Assembly: GCA_027488135.1 (NCBI GenBank)
Contig: JAIYCH010000056.1
Span: 62,001-126,000, forward strand
Length of the DNA: 64,000 bases
Direction of reading: 5' to 3'
DNA from: Saprospiraceae bacterium
GTDB taxonomy: Bacteria > Bacteroidota > Bacteroidia > Chitinophagales > Saprospiraceae
In this document: positions 46,718-55,288 of the stretch, one piece after another
How the letters are laid out: every line of letters begins with the position of its first letter
How positions within the stretch are numbered: position 1 is the first letter of the stretch
The notes under the pieces: model-generated
What the model was told of the DNA's origin: nothing
Databases searched by the model: none
Seen by the model: only the letters and a program-made list of their open reading frames with translations
Translations under genes and position numbers: made by a program

Positions 46718-46750
46718 GAAAAGGGAATCAAAAATGTTGATTCCCTTTTC
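46718..46750. terminator. Bidirectional intrinsic terminator
   Basis: A perfect 13-bp stem (46718-46730 with 46738-46750) with a 7-base loop lies between two convergent genes. T-rich tracts are found on both sides, weak on the plus strand and stronger but more distant on the minus strand. Confidence 0.75.
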
Positions 46751-46768
46751 ATAACCTTGAATATAAGT

Positions 46769-47146
46769 TCAATTAAAGGTCTTACTGAAAACCATTTTCC
46801 TTACTCTTCCAGCGTCTTTCATTAGTAAAACGAGTTTTTTACTATTTAAAGCTTCTATGTGCAACTCTTTTTCATCCTCAGATTGATTGGACAGAAAAAG
46901 GCTATTACTTTTAACTTTAAATTTACCAGCTTCCTTATAATTTAAGGTTCCTTGATAGGTATAATTACCTTCATCATTAAATTGGAGAACGATGTTTTCT
47001 AATGTTTTGTCTTTCAATATTTTGTCATTTTCAAAAATTTCTGTCGCTTTCCATACTCCAATAATTTGATAATTAGCGATAAAATGACATGAACTAAAAG
47101 ATAAAAAGATGGAAAGAAAAATAAACTTACTCGTGTTTCTCAACAT
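46769..47146 (-). CDS. Small lipocalin-like lipoprotein
   Basis: A 125-residue lipoprotein from the ATG at 47146 (MLRNTSKFIFLSIFLSFSSC, Cys20); an ATG two codons upstream (47152) is an alternative. The frame is open further upstream inside nhaD but has no signal there. The mature part begins with IIGVWKATEIFENDK and continues with short beta strands (GNYTYQGTLNYKEAGKFKV), as in lipocalin-like DUF domains. It starts 15 bases after the nhaD stop, so it is probably the second gene of that operon. Confidence 0.75.
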   Translation of the reverse strand: MLRNTSKFIFLSIFLSFSSCHFIANYQIIGVWKATEIFENDKILKDKTLENIVLQFNDEGNYTYQGTLNYKEAGKFKVKSNSLFLSNQSEDEKELHIEALNSKKLVLLMKDAGRVRKMVFSKTFN

Positions 47147-47160
47147 GTACATTTGGTTTT

Positions 47161-48489
47161 TTATGTAAGAGCTATAAAGGTTAAACAACCTGCAATAAAA
47201 CCAATAAAGGCCAGCCAACTTATATTTTTAAAATACCAGATAAAATCAATTTTCTCCATTCCCATAGCAGCGACACCAGCGGCTGAACCAATAACAAGCA
47301 TGCTGCCACCGGTACCAGCTGAATAAGCAATAAAATGCCATAAATTACTGTCCATTGGAAACTCATCCATCGGATACATACCCATAGTAGCTGCCACTAA
47401 AGGCACATTATCAATGACAGCAGAAAGAATGCCAATAAAAATGATAACCATATTTTGATTAGGGATAAGTTCCTGTAGTTTATTTGCTAAACTCATCAGA
47501 AATCCAACTTTTTCACCTGTTGAAGATTGAACCACCACCGATTCTAAAGCGCCAACAGCAAGGAGTATTCCTAAAAAGAAAATGATACTACTTATCTCAA
47601 TTCTGGATAATGCCTTATGCACTGAATATAAATGTCTGTTTTCCTGATTAAACTCCTCCTCTGGATGAATATATTCTGAAATGAGCCAAACAATACCCAG
47701 AGAGATCATGATACCCATATAAGGGGGTAAATGAGTAACTGACTTAAATATAGGTACGAATATGAGACCAGCTAAACCAGCAATTAACATGGTTTTACTG
47801 CTGAGTAGTTTACTGTTATCCAATGAGTTGCCTTGTCCAGGTAAATTTTCTATCTTACCTTTAAAAATAGGGAGCAATGAGGCAATGAATACAGGTAAAA
47901 CTAAGGAAATAATGGAGGGAAGAAATAGGTTTTGCATTAAACCTACAGAGGAAACCTTTTTACCAATCCATAGCATAGTGGTCGTTACGTCGCCTATGGG
48001 AGACCATGCTCCACCTGCATTGGCAGCAATGATAATCAAACTAACATAAAATAACCTGTCTTCTCTTGTAGGTATTAATTTTCTTAAGATTGATATCATA
48101 ACGATGGTAGTGGTCAGATTATCTAATACAGCAGATAAGAAAAAGGCTATTAGGGAGGTAATCCAAAGAAGCGCTTTTTTATCTTTTGTTTTTACCAACG
48201 AAGTAATGGGCGAAAATCCTTTATGTAGATCTACCAACTCTACAATGGTCATAGCTCCCAATAGGAAGAATAAAATCTCCGCTGTTTTGCCCATTATGTG
48301 AAGTAAACCGTCTTCTAAAGGGGTAACCTGATGATTTACACCGAGTACTTCGAGATTTCCCACTGAGATTAAGGCCCAAGTTAATGCACCCATCAATAAA
48401 GCTGGAACGGATTTATCTAATTTCAATGGTTGTTCAAGGACAATAATAATATAACCGATGAAGAAACAAAGGACTACACTTGTTAACAT
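47161..48489 (-). CDS. nhaD: Na+/H+ antiporter, NhaD type
   Basis: A 442-residue inner-membrane protein with about a dozen hydrophobic helices, beginning LTSVVLCFFIGYIIIVLEQP. The conserved segments AVLDNLTTTIVMISILRKLIP, NAGGAWSPIGDVTTTMLWIGK and SAVIDNVPLVAATMGMY contain the intramembrane Asp and Thr residues typical of NhaD/ArsB-like transporters. It would expel sodium in exchange for protons, so it can draw on a proton gradient such as that made by the rhodopsin. Sodium extrusion suggests a saline or alkaline habitat. Confidence 0.9.
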   Translation of the reverse strand: MLTSVVLCFFIGYIIIVLEQPLKLDKSVPALLMGALTWALISVGNLEVLGVNHQVTPLEDGLLHIMGKTAEILFFLLGAMTIVELVDLHKGFSPITSLVKTKDKKALLWITSLIAFFLSAVLDNLTTTIVMISILRKLIPTREDRLFYVSLIIIAANAGGAWSPIGDVTTTMLWIGKKVSSVGLMQNLFLPSIISLVLPVFIASLLPIFKGKIENLPGQGNSLDNSKLLSSKTMLIAGLAGLIFVPIFKSVTHLPPYMGIMISLGIVWLISEYIHPEEEFNQENRHLYSVHKALSRIEISSIIFFLGILLAVGALESVVVQSSTGEKVGFLMSLANKLQELIPNQNMVIIFIGILSAVIDNVPLVAATMGMYPMDEFPMDSNLWHFIAYSAGTGGSMLVIGSAAGVAAMGMEKIDFIWYFKNISWLAFIGFIAGCLTFIALT

Positions 48490-48586
48490 AAATTAATTTT
48501 TTAAGGTGTGTGTTAGAATATCAGGTGTTTTTTGTAAAAATAAAGTTTTAATTTTCATTTTTTATCATATTTATAGTTATTTCAAA

Positions 48587-48594
48587 TAATTTTG
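48587..48594 (+). promoter_or_regulatory. -7 element deciding the dus start
   Basis: A perfect TAATTTTG at 48587-48594. Transcription would start near 48600, so the GTG at 48594 cannot be the start codon and the ATG at 48630 is chosen. Confidence 0.55.
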
Positions 48595-48629
48595 TGGTGA
48601 TTTTTTATTTTAATGGCTCAAAATTTCGA

Positions 48630-49631
48630 ATGGTAAAGATTGGAAATATTAATATTGGTGAGTTTCCCTTGATTTTAGCGCCGATGGAGGATGTAAGTGA
48701 TCCTCCATTTAGAGCACTGTGTAAAGCTCAGGGAGCAGATTTAATGTTCACTGAGTTTATCAGTGTAGAAGGTCTTATTAGAGACGCTGATAAAAGTGTG
48801 CAGAAGTTAGATATTTATGACGAAGAAAGACCCATTGGTATTCAAATTTTCGGCGCTGAATTTGATTCAATGCGCAGAGCCGCAGAAATTGTCGAAGAGG
48901 CTAAACCTGAGATTTTAGATATTAACTATGGTTGCCCTGTTCAAAAAGTGGTTTGTAAAATGGCTGGTGCAGGGATCCTTCGCGATATCCCCAAAATGAT
49001 AAAACTAACCGAGGCAGTTATCAAAAACACCAAATTACCAGTGACAGTTAAAACCAGACTGGGCTGGGATGAAGATACTATCTTCATAGAAGAAGTGGTT
49101 GAAAGACTCCAGGATATTGGTGTACAGGCAGTTAGTATCCATGCCAGAACGCGGAAACAAATGTATAAAGGGGAGGCAAACTGGAGTTACATTGCGAAGG
49201 TGAAACAAAATCCAAGAATTCATATTCCTATTTTTGGAAATGGTGATATAGATTCTCCGCAAAAAGCTGTAGAATATAGAGAAAAGTATGGTGTTGACGG
49301 TATTATGATTGGTCGGGCAAGTATTGGTTATCCATGGATTTTCAGAGAAATTAAACAGTTTATGCTCGACGGAACCATCTGCGATCCACCAACGTTAACA
49401 GAAAGAATCAATGCGGTTACTGAACATCTTACCAGAGCTATTGATTGGAAAGGTGATAAACTCGGCATTCTCGAAACCAGGAGGCACTATAGTAACTATT
49501 TTCGAGGTTTTCCTAATATTAAGGAGTTTAGAAAATCTTTGGTAACCTTAGATGATAAAAATCATATTTTTGAGGTTCTTCACGAAATGTCTCTCCATTA
49601 TGCAGGATTAGAACCTGTGTTGTCTGAGTGA
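48630..49631 (+). CDS. dusB: tRNA-dihydrouridine synthase (DusB type)
   Basis: A 333-residue FMN enzyme that reduces uridines in the tRNA D-loop. Start MVKIGNINIGEFPLILAPMED is chosen because a promoter lies just upstream and the family begins there. Conserved blocks: APMEDVSDPPFR, DINYGCPVQKVVCKMAGAG with the catalytic Cys, VKTRLGWD, IHARTRKQMYKG and GIMIGRASIGYPW. The gene is followed by cca after 15 bases, making a small tRNA-maturation operon. Confidence 0.94.
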   Translation: MVKIGNINIGEFPLILAPMEDVSDPPFRALCKAQGADLMFTEFISVEGLIRDADKSVQKLDIYDEERPIGIQIFGAEFDSMRRAAEIVEEAKPEILDINYGCPVQKVVCKMAGAGILRDIPKMIKLTEAVIKNTKLPVTVKTRLGWDEDTIFIEEVVERLQDIGVQAVSIHARTRKQMYKGEANWSYIAKVKQNPRIHIPIFGNGDIDSPQKAVEYREKYGVDGIMIGRASIGYPWIFREIKQFMLDGTICDPPTLTERINAVTEHLTRAIDWKGDKLGILETRRHYSNYFRGFPNIKEFRKSLVTLDDKNHIFEVLHEMSLHYAGLEPVLSE

Positions 49632-49646
49632 TACCAAAATTAAAAT

Positions 49647-51062
49647 GTGTCCAAAATAATTGATTTTACAAATAAGGAAAATGATTTCCTCTTCAGGTTA
49701 ATTGGAAGAGTGGCCATTGATTTGAATTCACCCGCTTATGTTGTTGGGGGTTTTGTTAGAAATTTTTTCTTAAAGAAGCAATCTAAAGACATAGATATTG
49801 TTTGCGTCGGTAATGGTATTCAGTTGGCGGAAAAGGTAGCTGAGCTTTTGCAGCCTTCTCCAAAGGTGGTCACATATAGTCGGTATGGAACAGCCATGTT
49901 TCGATTTAATGATATTGAATTTGAATTTGTAGGGGCTCGTAAGGAATCTTATTCAGCCGATTCCCGAAAACCTGCCGTAGAGGAGGGTACCTTGGAAGAT
50001 GATCAGAAAAGGAGAGATTTTACGATGAATGCGCTCGCTTTTTCCTTGAATCCTGACGAATTTGGCTTGTTTCTCGATTCTTTTGAAGGTCTGGAAGATT
50101 TGAATAACCAGATTATTAAAACACCAATGGATCCGGGAATAACTTTTTCCGATGATCCTCTTAGAATGATGCGCGCGATAAGATTCGCTGCGCAACTTGG
50201 GTTTGTTTTGGATGGCGATACCAAACAGGCATTAAAAAAATATAAAGATAGAATAGGTATAATTTCTCAGGAAAGAATAGCTGCTGAATTAAATAAAATC
50301 ATTCTTTCACCAAAACCCTCTGTTGGTTTCCTATTGCTTTTTGAAACAGGTTTATTATCAATAATTTTTCCCGAAATGATGCTTTTGCATGGTGTGGAAA
50401 TTAAAAATGGGAAAGGGCACAAAGATAATTTCTTTCATACTTTGCAGGTTTTAGATAATTTAAGCCAGGTTACAGATAATTTATGGTTGCGATGGGCCGC
50501 TATTTTACACGACATTGCAAAACCTCAGACAAAACGGTGGCAAGCAGATATAGGTTGGTCTTTTCACGGTCATGAAGTGTTGGGCGCCTCTATGGTTTAT
50601 ACTATTTTCAAAAGACTAAAATTACCCATGGATTTTAAAATGAAGTATGTACAGCAACTGGTCAGACTTCATTTAAGACCCATTTCTTTAACTAAAGAAA
50701 ATATTACCGATTCAGCTATTAGGAGGCTTATTGTAGATGCAGGAGATGATCTTGATGACCTTATGCTCTTGTGTAAAGCCGATATTACCTCCAAAAACCA
50801 ATCGAAGGTTCAAAAATATCTTGAAAATTACGATCTGGTCATGGAAAAAATTCAGGCGGTTGAATCTAATGATAATCTTCGAAACTGGCAACCTCCCATT
50901 ACAGGTGAGCTAATTATGGCCACGTTCTCTATTGGACCTTCCAAAGAAGTGGGCTTAATTAAAAGCGCTGTGAGGGAAGCAATTCTTGATGGAATTATTC
51001 CGAATGATTACGACGCTGCCTTTACCTACATGAAGGAAAGAGGTAAGGAATTAGGATTGTAA
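49647..51062 (+). CDS. cca: CCA tRNA nucleotidyltransferase with HD domain
   Basis: A 471-residue polymerase that adds or repairs the 3' CCA of tRNAs. The nucleotidyltransferase head shows VVGGFVRNFFL, the metal-binding DIDIV and RRDFTMNALAF; the RNA-binding block SDDPLRMMRAIRFAAQL follows, then an HD domain with AAILHDIAKP. It is needed here because the tRNA-Glu in this window does not encode CCA. It is cotranscribed with dusB. Confidence 0.94.
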   Translation: MSKIIDFTNKENDFLFRLIGRVAIDLNSPAYVVGGFVRNFFLKKQSKDIDIVCVGNGIQLAEKVAELLQPSPKVVTYSRYGTAMFRFNDIEFEFVGARKESYSADSRKPAVEEGTLEDDQKRRDFTMNALAFSLNPDEFGLFLDSFEGLEDLNNQIIKTPMDPGITFSDDPLRMMRAIRFAAQLGFVLDGDTKQALKKYKDRIGIISQERIAAELNKIILSPKPSVGFLLLFETGLLSIIFPEMMLLHGVEIKNGKGHKDNFFHTLQVLDNLSQVTDNLWLRWAAILHDIAKPQTKRWQADIGWSFHGHEVLGASMVYTIFKRLKLPMDFKMKYVQQLVRLHLRPISLTKENITDSAIRRLIVDAGDDLDDLMLLCKADITSKNQSKVQKYLENYDLVMEKIQAVESNDNLRNWQPPITGELIMATFSIGPSKEVGLIKSAVREAILDGIIPNDYDAAFTYMKERGKELGL

Positions 51063-51075
51063 AACAGAAAAATTA

Positions 51076-51828
51076 CTATTTAGAAAGGTTTAGAAACGGG
51101 TCTTTTTCCAATCCACAATCTTTGTAGCTTTTTCCCGACATTACGTTAGTCATTTTAATATTCAGAGGACCCATTTTTCTGTCAATGGCTATTTTTGCTC
51201 CTCCAGGAAGGGTAACCCAGTTTTCCCAGGTGCTTTTTATTCCTCCAATAGGAATTATTTTAACCCACATTTTATAAGAGGAAGGTAAATTGGTTTTTTG
51301 ATCAAACTCCCACAAATAGGTATCTCCAGGCGTTACGCCACCATCTTGAAAAATCACTTTTAAAGCCTTTTCGCCAGACGGCATAAGGACCATTTCTCTT
51401 TTAACCCCTTTATCGAAAGCTTTAGTAGGAGCTATAAACCAAAAACTATCGTTACAAAAGTTTTCCCAGGCCGTCTTAATAAACTTAGCTGCGGTATTTC
51501 CACTTACAGCCTGATTTTCCTGCCAGGCCTTTCCCTCCTTATTTTTAAGATTCATTATGACGCGTTTGCCGCCCCATTCAACTAAAAGGAATTGTCTGTA
51601 TTTATCCCAAACATATACTTTTTCTCCGGGAAATGTCCAGCTAACCCATCTAATGTTATTCCAGGCGGGTTTGTTAATGGCCTCTTCCATTTTTACAGCC
51701 AACAAATCAGCTTCATTACCAGGGGTACCAGTGGGTACATTTTCATGTAAGAAATATATGGTAGAACCCATTAAAATGAATAAAACAACGAGTAAGAATA
51801 AAATAAATCGTAATAATTTCTTTGCCAT
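51076..51828 (-). CDS. Membrane-anchored protein of unknown function
   Basis: A 250-residue protein with one N-terminal hydrophobic helix (LLRFILFLLVVLFILMGSTIYFL) and no lipobox or sorting domain, so it is probably anchored in the inner membrane with a periplasmic domain. The domain is beta-rich and Trp-rich (NIRWVSWTFPGEKVYVWD, DTYLWEFDQKTNLPSSYKMW). I do not recognise a family, though the pattern recalls lipoprotein-type domains that measure how an input decays across a beta-sheet surface. It starts three bases after the DUF5916-like gene and is the last of a three-gene operon. Confidence 0.7.
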   Translation of the reverse strand: MAKKLLRFILFLLVVLFILMGSTIYFLHENVPTGTPGNEADLLAVKMEEAINKPAWNNIRWVSWTFPGEKVYVWDKYRQFLLVEWGGKRVIMNLKNKEGKAWQENQAVSGNTAAKFIKTAWENFCNDSFWFIAPTKAFDKGVKREMVLMPSGEKALKVIFQDGGVTPGDTYLWEFDQKTNLPSSYKMWVKIIPIGGIKSTWENWVTLPGGAKIAIDRKMGPLNIKMTNVMSGKSYKDCGLEKDPFLNLSK

Positions 51829-51831
51829 AGG

Positions 51832-54012
51832 TTAAAGATTCCACCAGTAATTAAATTTTAAAACAAATTGCCGTTGCTTTAGCTGAAAAGCATTGGCGTA
51901 GTAATTGTCCGTATATACAAAGTATAAATCTGAAGCAGGACTATACCTCCATTGAAGCCTAAAATTACTGTTAATATTATCAATTTGCTTGTTATACTGA
52001 AAAAAATAGGTGATAAACAATTTATTTGTCAGCGTTAAATCAAACCTCGGACCGGCAAGCCATAAATTAAATTGATTATTTCTGAGTTTTTCGGGAAGCC
52101 TTTCGTCTTCAAAAAAGGATAAATTATTATAGGAAGCGCGCAATGAAATGGAAAAGTAAGGTTGTATTCGGTAGCCAAATTCTCCCTCCAGTCTAATTCT
52201 TTTCCCATTTGCATAATATCCGCCTTGTCTGGTTGATACACGGTAAGTGACCAGGCTTTGTGGTTTAGAGGTAAAATCAAATCCTCGGGAGTACCATTGA
52301 TGAGTGGTGCCTTCTTTTAAGAAATGCCCTGCATAATTCGTTGGGTCAAATCGAGCCAATAGCTTCACCTTATTTGTTGCCGTCCAAATAAAAAGATCAG
52401 CTCTGCTTAGAAAATTTATTTTGTAAATGGCAACGTGTTCATTTTCAATTTGTTTGAAATTTTCATTGAAATAACTGCTAAATTCAAAGGCAGGACCATG
52501 AGATAATACCTTTCCAGATTTCGGAAAAAACAGGTAGCCAACGCCTGGATTCAGTCTTTTATAGCCTGTTCTTGGAACAAATCCTGTTTCGGCATTTACC
52601 TGATTACCAACGTCTTCCCATTTCATACCGTAAGTAATATTCTTATTTGTATATTGGATGTCAGCAGCGAGGAGTTGGTCTTTATTTGTCTTATTGGCAG
52701 ATAGGGTGTTTAAGTAAAATACTTTTCCCCTCCAAAAATTATTAGCGCTTGCAAGATTATATTCAATACCAATGTTTCGGTTTGTCAGGGTTGTTGCATC
52801 TCCGAAACGTTCTCTGTTTACTAAAATAACCCCAATATTTGAGCGTTGAAACACCTTTCTTTGCAATGCAAATACAGCAAAATTAGTTCCTGTAGTTTCA
52901 TTTTCATTTGCCTGCATCTGCATATTTAAGACACCTAATCTCCAGTTTTTATTGAGTTTGCCGCTAAGACGTGCCCCACCAACAATTTTATTATGTAAAC
53001 CAATGCGGCGTGAAAAAAATGGACGAAGATTATTATATCCAAAATTATTAAATAAATCTCCATTTTCAATAAAAAACTGTCTTCGTTCGGGGAAGAACAG
53101 TTCAAACCTATCCAGATTGGTCTGTTGAACATCAACCTCTACTTGAGAAAAGTCAGGATTTAGGGTTAAATCAAGATTCATTGAACTGTTTATAGCCACC
53201 TTGGCATCTAATCCGACAGCCACATTACTTTTTTCTTTTTGATTCACTTTATTATTAGAGTATGAACCAAGGGAGAAAGGGATCAATGAAATATTCGTTC
53301 CAGGCGAGGGTGGGGGTTCTGACCATTCCAAATAACCTGTGTAGGCAAGTGAAGCGGTAGGAAATTGTCTTGGGACAGCAGCCCACGCTGATTTTTCAGT
53401 GGTTTTCATATCTAACCTGCTGAAATTTACCCCCCATTTATCTGCATTTGGTTTGTATCGTAAGGTGGTGAATGGAATGGCCATCTCCAGGGTCCATTTA
53501 TCGGGCTCGCTTTGAACAGCGGAAGTCCATTTATTGTCCCAGCTTAAATCTGCTTTTCCGCCATCGTATAAAAGTCCATCCCATTGGGCACCCATCGCAT
53601 TGGATCCAAAGGTAAATCCATTAGTTTGATCATTAAAAGGGTCTATAAATAGGAGGAAGTTATCATTTTTACCGAAACTAAAATCCCTTCTTAAGGACTC
53701 AACCATGTATGGGCCTTCTGATTTTTCATAATTTATAGCTAATAGATACAGATTTTTGTCATCGAAACACATTTTTACCTCTGTATATACCTTAGCAAAT
53801 CCAGTATCCATGGGTAGTACTGCGTAAAATCGGGAAGTCGGCTGTATTTCCTTCCAGCCTTTATCATCAGGAAATCCATCGACTTTAATTAACTCAGATA
53901 TTTTCTTTAGAGAATAAACCATTGATTCATTCGCTTTCTGAGAAAAAGCATTAAAATACAAAAGGCAAAAAACAATGATGTGAAAGGTAATCCTTATTTG
54001 TTTAATATTCAT
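51832..54012 (-). CDS. DUF5916-type protein: CBM9-like domain plus C-terminal beta-barrel
   Basis: A 726-residue exported protein. I choose ATG at 54012 (MNIKQIRITFHII, signal ending FNAFSQ) because the upstream gene's TAA overlaps it as TAATG; the longer frame needs a TTG. The first 220 residues are a CBM9-like sandwich (KVDGFPDDKGWKEIQP, FLLFIDPFNDQTNGFTFG, WTLEMAIPFTTLRYKP). The rest is rich in amphipathic strands, includes LFFPERRQFFIENGDLF and ends FVLKFNYWWNL, as outer-membrane barrels do. Such proteins are often near peptidases or carbohydrate genes; the function is unknown. Confidence 0.85.
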   Translation of the reverse strand: MNIKQIRITFHIIVFCLLYFNAFSQKANESMVYSLKKISELIKVDGFPDDKGWKEIQPTSRFYAVLPMDTGFAKVYTEVKMCFDDKNLYLLAINYEKSEGPYMVESLRRDFSFGKNDNFLLFIDPFNDQTNGFTFGSNAMGAQWDGLLYDGGKADLSWDNKWTSAVQSEPDKWTLEMAIPFTTLRYKPNADKWGVNFSRLDMKTTEKSAWAAVPRQFPTASLAYTGYLEWSEPPPSPGTNISLIPFSLGSYSNNKVNQKEKSNVAVGLDAKVAINSSMNLDLTLNPDFSQVEVDVQQTNLDRFELFFPERRQFFIENGDLFNNFGYNNLRPFFSRRIGLHNKIVGGARLSGKLNKNWRLGVLNMQMQANENETTGTNFAVFALQRKVFQRSNIGVILVNRERFGDATTLTNRNIGIEYNLASANNFWRGKVFYLNTLSANKTNKDQLLAADIQYTNKNITYGMKWEDVGNQVNAETGFVPRTGYKRLNPGVGYLFFPKSGKVLSHGPAFEFSSYFNENFKQIENEHVAIYKINFLSRADLFIWTATNKVKLLARFDPTNYAGHFLKEGTTHQWYSRGFDFTSKPQSLVTYRVSTRQGGYYANGKRIRLEGEFGYRIQPYFSISLRASYNNLSFFEDERLPEKLRNNQFNLWLAGPRFDLTLTNKLFITYFFQYNKQIDNINSNFRLQWRYSPASDLYFVYTDNYYANAFQLKQRQFVLKFNYWWNL

Positions 54013-54761
54013 TATAGTTCTCTGATCCAAATATTTCTAAAACTGACTAAATCCCCGTGATCCTGTAACCTTAAAGAACCTTTTTCGTGTGCTTTAAATT
54101 TAGGTAATCCAATGTATTCAGTTGCGCCCTTGATTTCTGTGTTATGCTGAACTAAAACACCATTATGAAGTACAGTAATAGTAGGTGGCGCAGTAAGAAT
54201 ACCATCGGCATTAAAGCGGGGAGCTTTATAAATAATCTCATAAACTTGCCATTCGCCGGGCTTTTTATTGGCATTAACTAATGGCATTGTTTGCTTATAA
54301 ATGGAAGCCGATTGTCCATTAGAATAGGTTCTATTGTCGTAGCTATCCAAAACTTGTAATTCATAAATTTCCTGAAGAAAAATACCACTATTTCCTCTGC
54401 CTTGACCTTCCCCTTTTACCACTACAGGAGCCCTCCATTCGATATGTATTTGACAATCACCAAATTGCTTTTTAGTTTTGATGTCACCAGTTTTAGGAAC
54501 TACCGTTAAAAAGCTTTCTGATATTTGCCATGGACAAGCATTGCCTTTTAAATCGGTCCAAGCGTCCATGTTTTTACCGTCAAATAAAACGATAGCGTCA
54601 GACGGAGGCATATTATTAACTACGGGAGTAATTTTTCTTGGCTCCGGTTCCCAAACTTCTGTAGCTTTTGGGTCAGTTATCTGTGAAAAAAGCGTAGCTT
54701 GAGCAATAGTGACCAAAGAGAGCGTTAAGAGCATTCTAAGAGAGAGGAAATGTTTTTTCAT
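54012..54761 (-). CDS. DUF1080 (3-keto-disaccharide hydrolase-like) exported protein
   Basis: A 249-residue exported protein with a signal peptide ending ATLFSQ. The domain block AIVLFDGKNMDAWTDLKG, WRAPVVVKGEGQGRGNSGIFLQ and GSLRLQDHGDLVSFRNIWIREL is characteristic of DUF1080, a concanavalin-like fold now linked with hydrolysis of 3-keto-glycosides. Its TAA stop overlaps the ATG of the next gene, so translation is coupled. It stands first in a three-gene minus-strand operon. Confidence 0.9.
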   Translation of the reverse strand: MKKHFLSLRMLLTLSLVTIAQATLFSQITDPKATEVWEPEPRKITPVVNNMPPSDAIVLFDGKNMDAWTDLKGNACPWQISESFLTVVPKTGDIKTKKQFGDCQIHIEWRAPVVVKGEGQGRGNSGIFLQEIYELQVLDSYDNRTYSNGQSASIYKQTMPLVNANKKPGEWQVYEIIYKAPRFNADGILTAPPTITVLHNGVLVQHNTEIKGATEYIGLPKFKAHEKGSLRLQDHGDLVSFRNIWIREL

Positions 54762-54838
54762 TATATAAAGTTTTAGGTGCTGAAAATTATAATCTAATGT
54801 ATATCTTTTTCATCATTTTTCATTAAATAATCGTTATT

Positions 54839-55180
54839 ATGAATGAATTTCTTCTTTATGGACTTATCGGTGGAGCCATTCCCGATTTGTTAAGAATTAT
54901 TAATAATCGGTATCAACTGAGTTTACCTGGTTATTTGAAATCTATAAATTTTTATGTAGGATTTATATTTTTACTTATTCTTGGCATGGTAACCGTACAG
55001 TTATTACAGGCTAATAGTATTACCGAAGCGCTCTCTTACGGTTATTCTGCACCTCAGGTAATTTCCGGACTTCTTGGAAACATGTCAAAAACACAGAAAA
55101 CTGGAAAGGAGAATAGAAGTATGCCGGAAAGTCCCCGAATGCCTGAGAAATTTACCACCTTAGATTTTTGGAAATGGTAA
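54839..55180 (+). CDS. Small membrane protein of unknown function
   Basis: A 113-residue ORF with two hydrophobic segments: a weaker one at 1-18 (FLLYGLIGGAIPDLLR) and a strong one at about 38-57 (NFYVGFIFLLILGMVTVQLL). The C-terminal part after about 80 is polar and rich in Lys, Glu and Pro and probably disordered. No family is recognised, although the layout recalls small phage-associated or holin-like membrane proteins. It is a plausible gene because it has its own ATG and A/T-rich upstream region, divergent from the DUF1080 operon. Confidence 0.55.
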   Translation: MNEFLLYGLIGGAIPDLLRIINNRYQLSLPGYLKSINFYVGFIFLLILGMVTVQLLQANSITEALSYGYSAPQVISGLLGNMSKTQKTGKENRSMPESPRMPEKFTTLDFWKW

Positions 55181-55288
55181 ATTATTTGTTTATTAAGGAA
55201 GTATTCGTCGAATTTCGGTAAAATTGTACTTTTATTTTTGAATGTCAGTTGGCTGTCGGGAGAAGCTAAGTTTTTATTAGAGCCCGAA

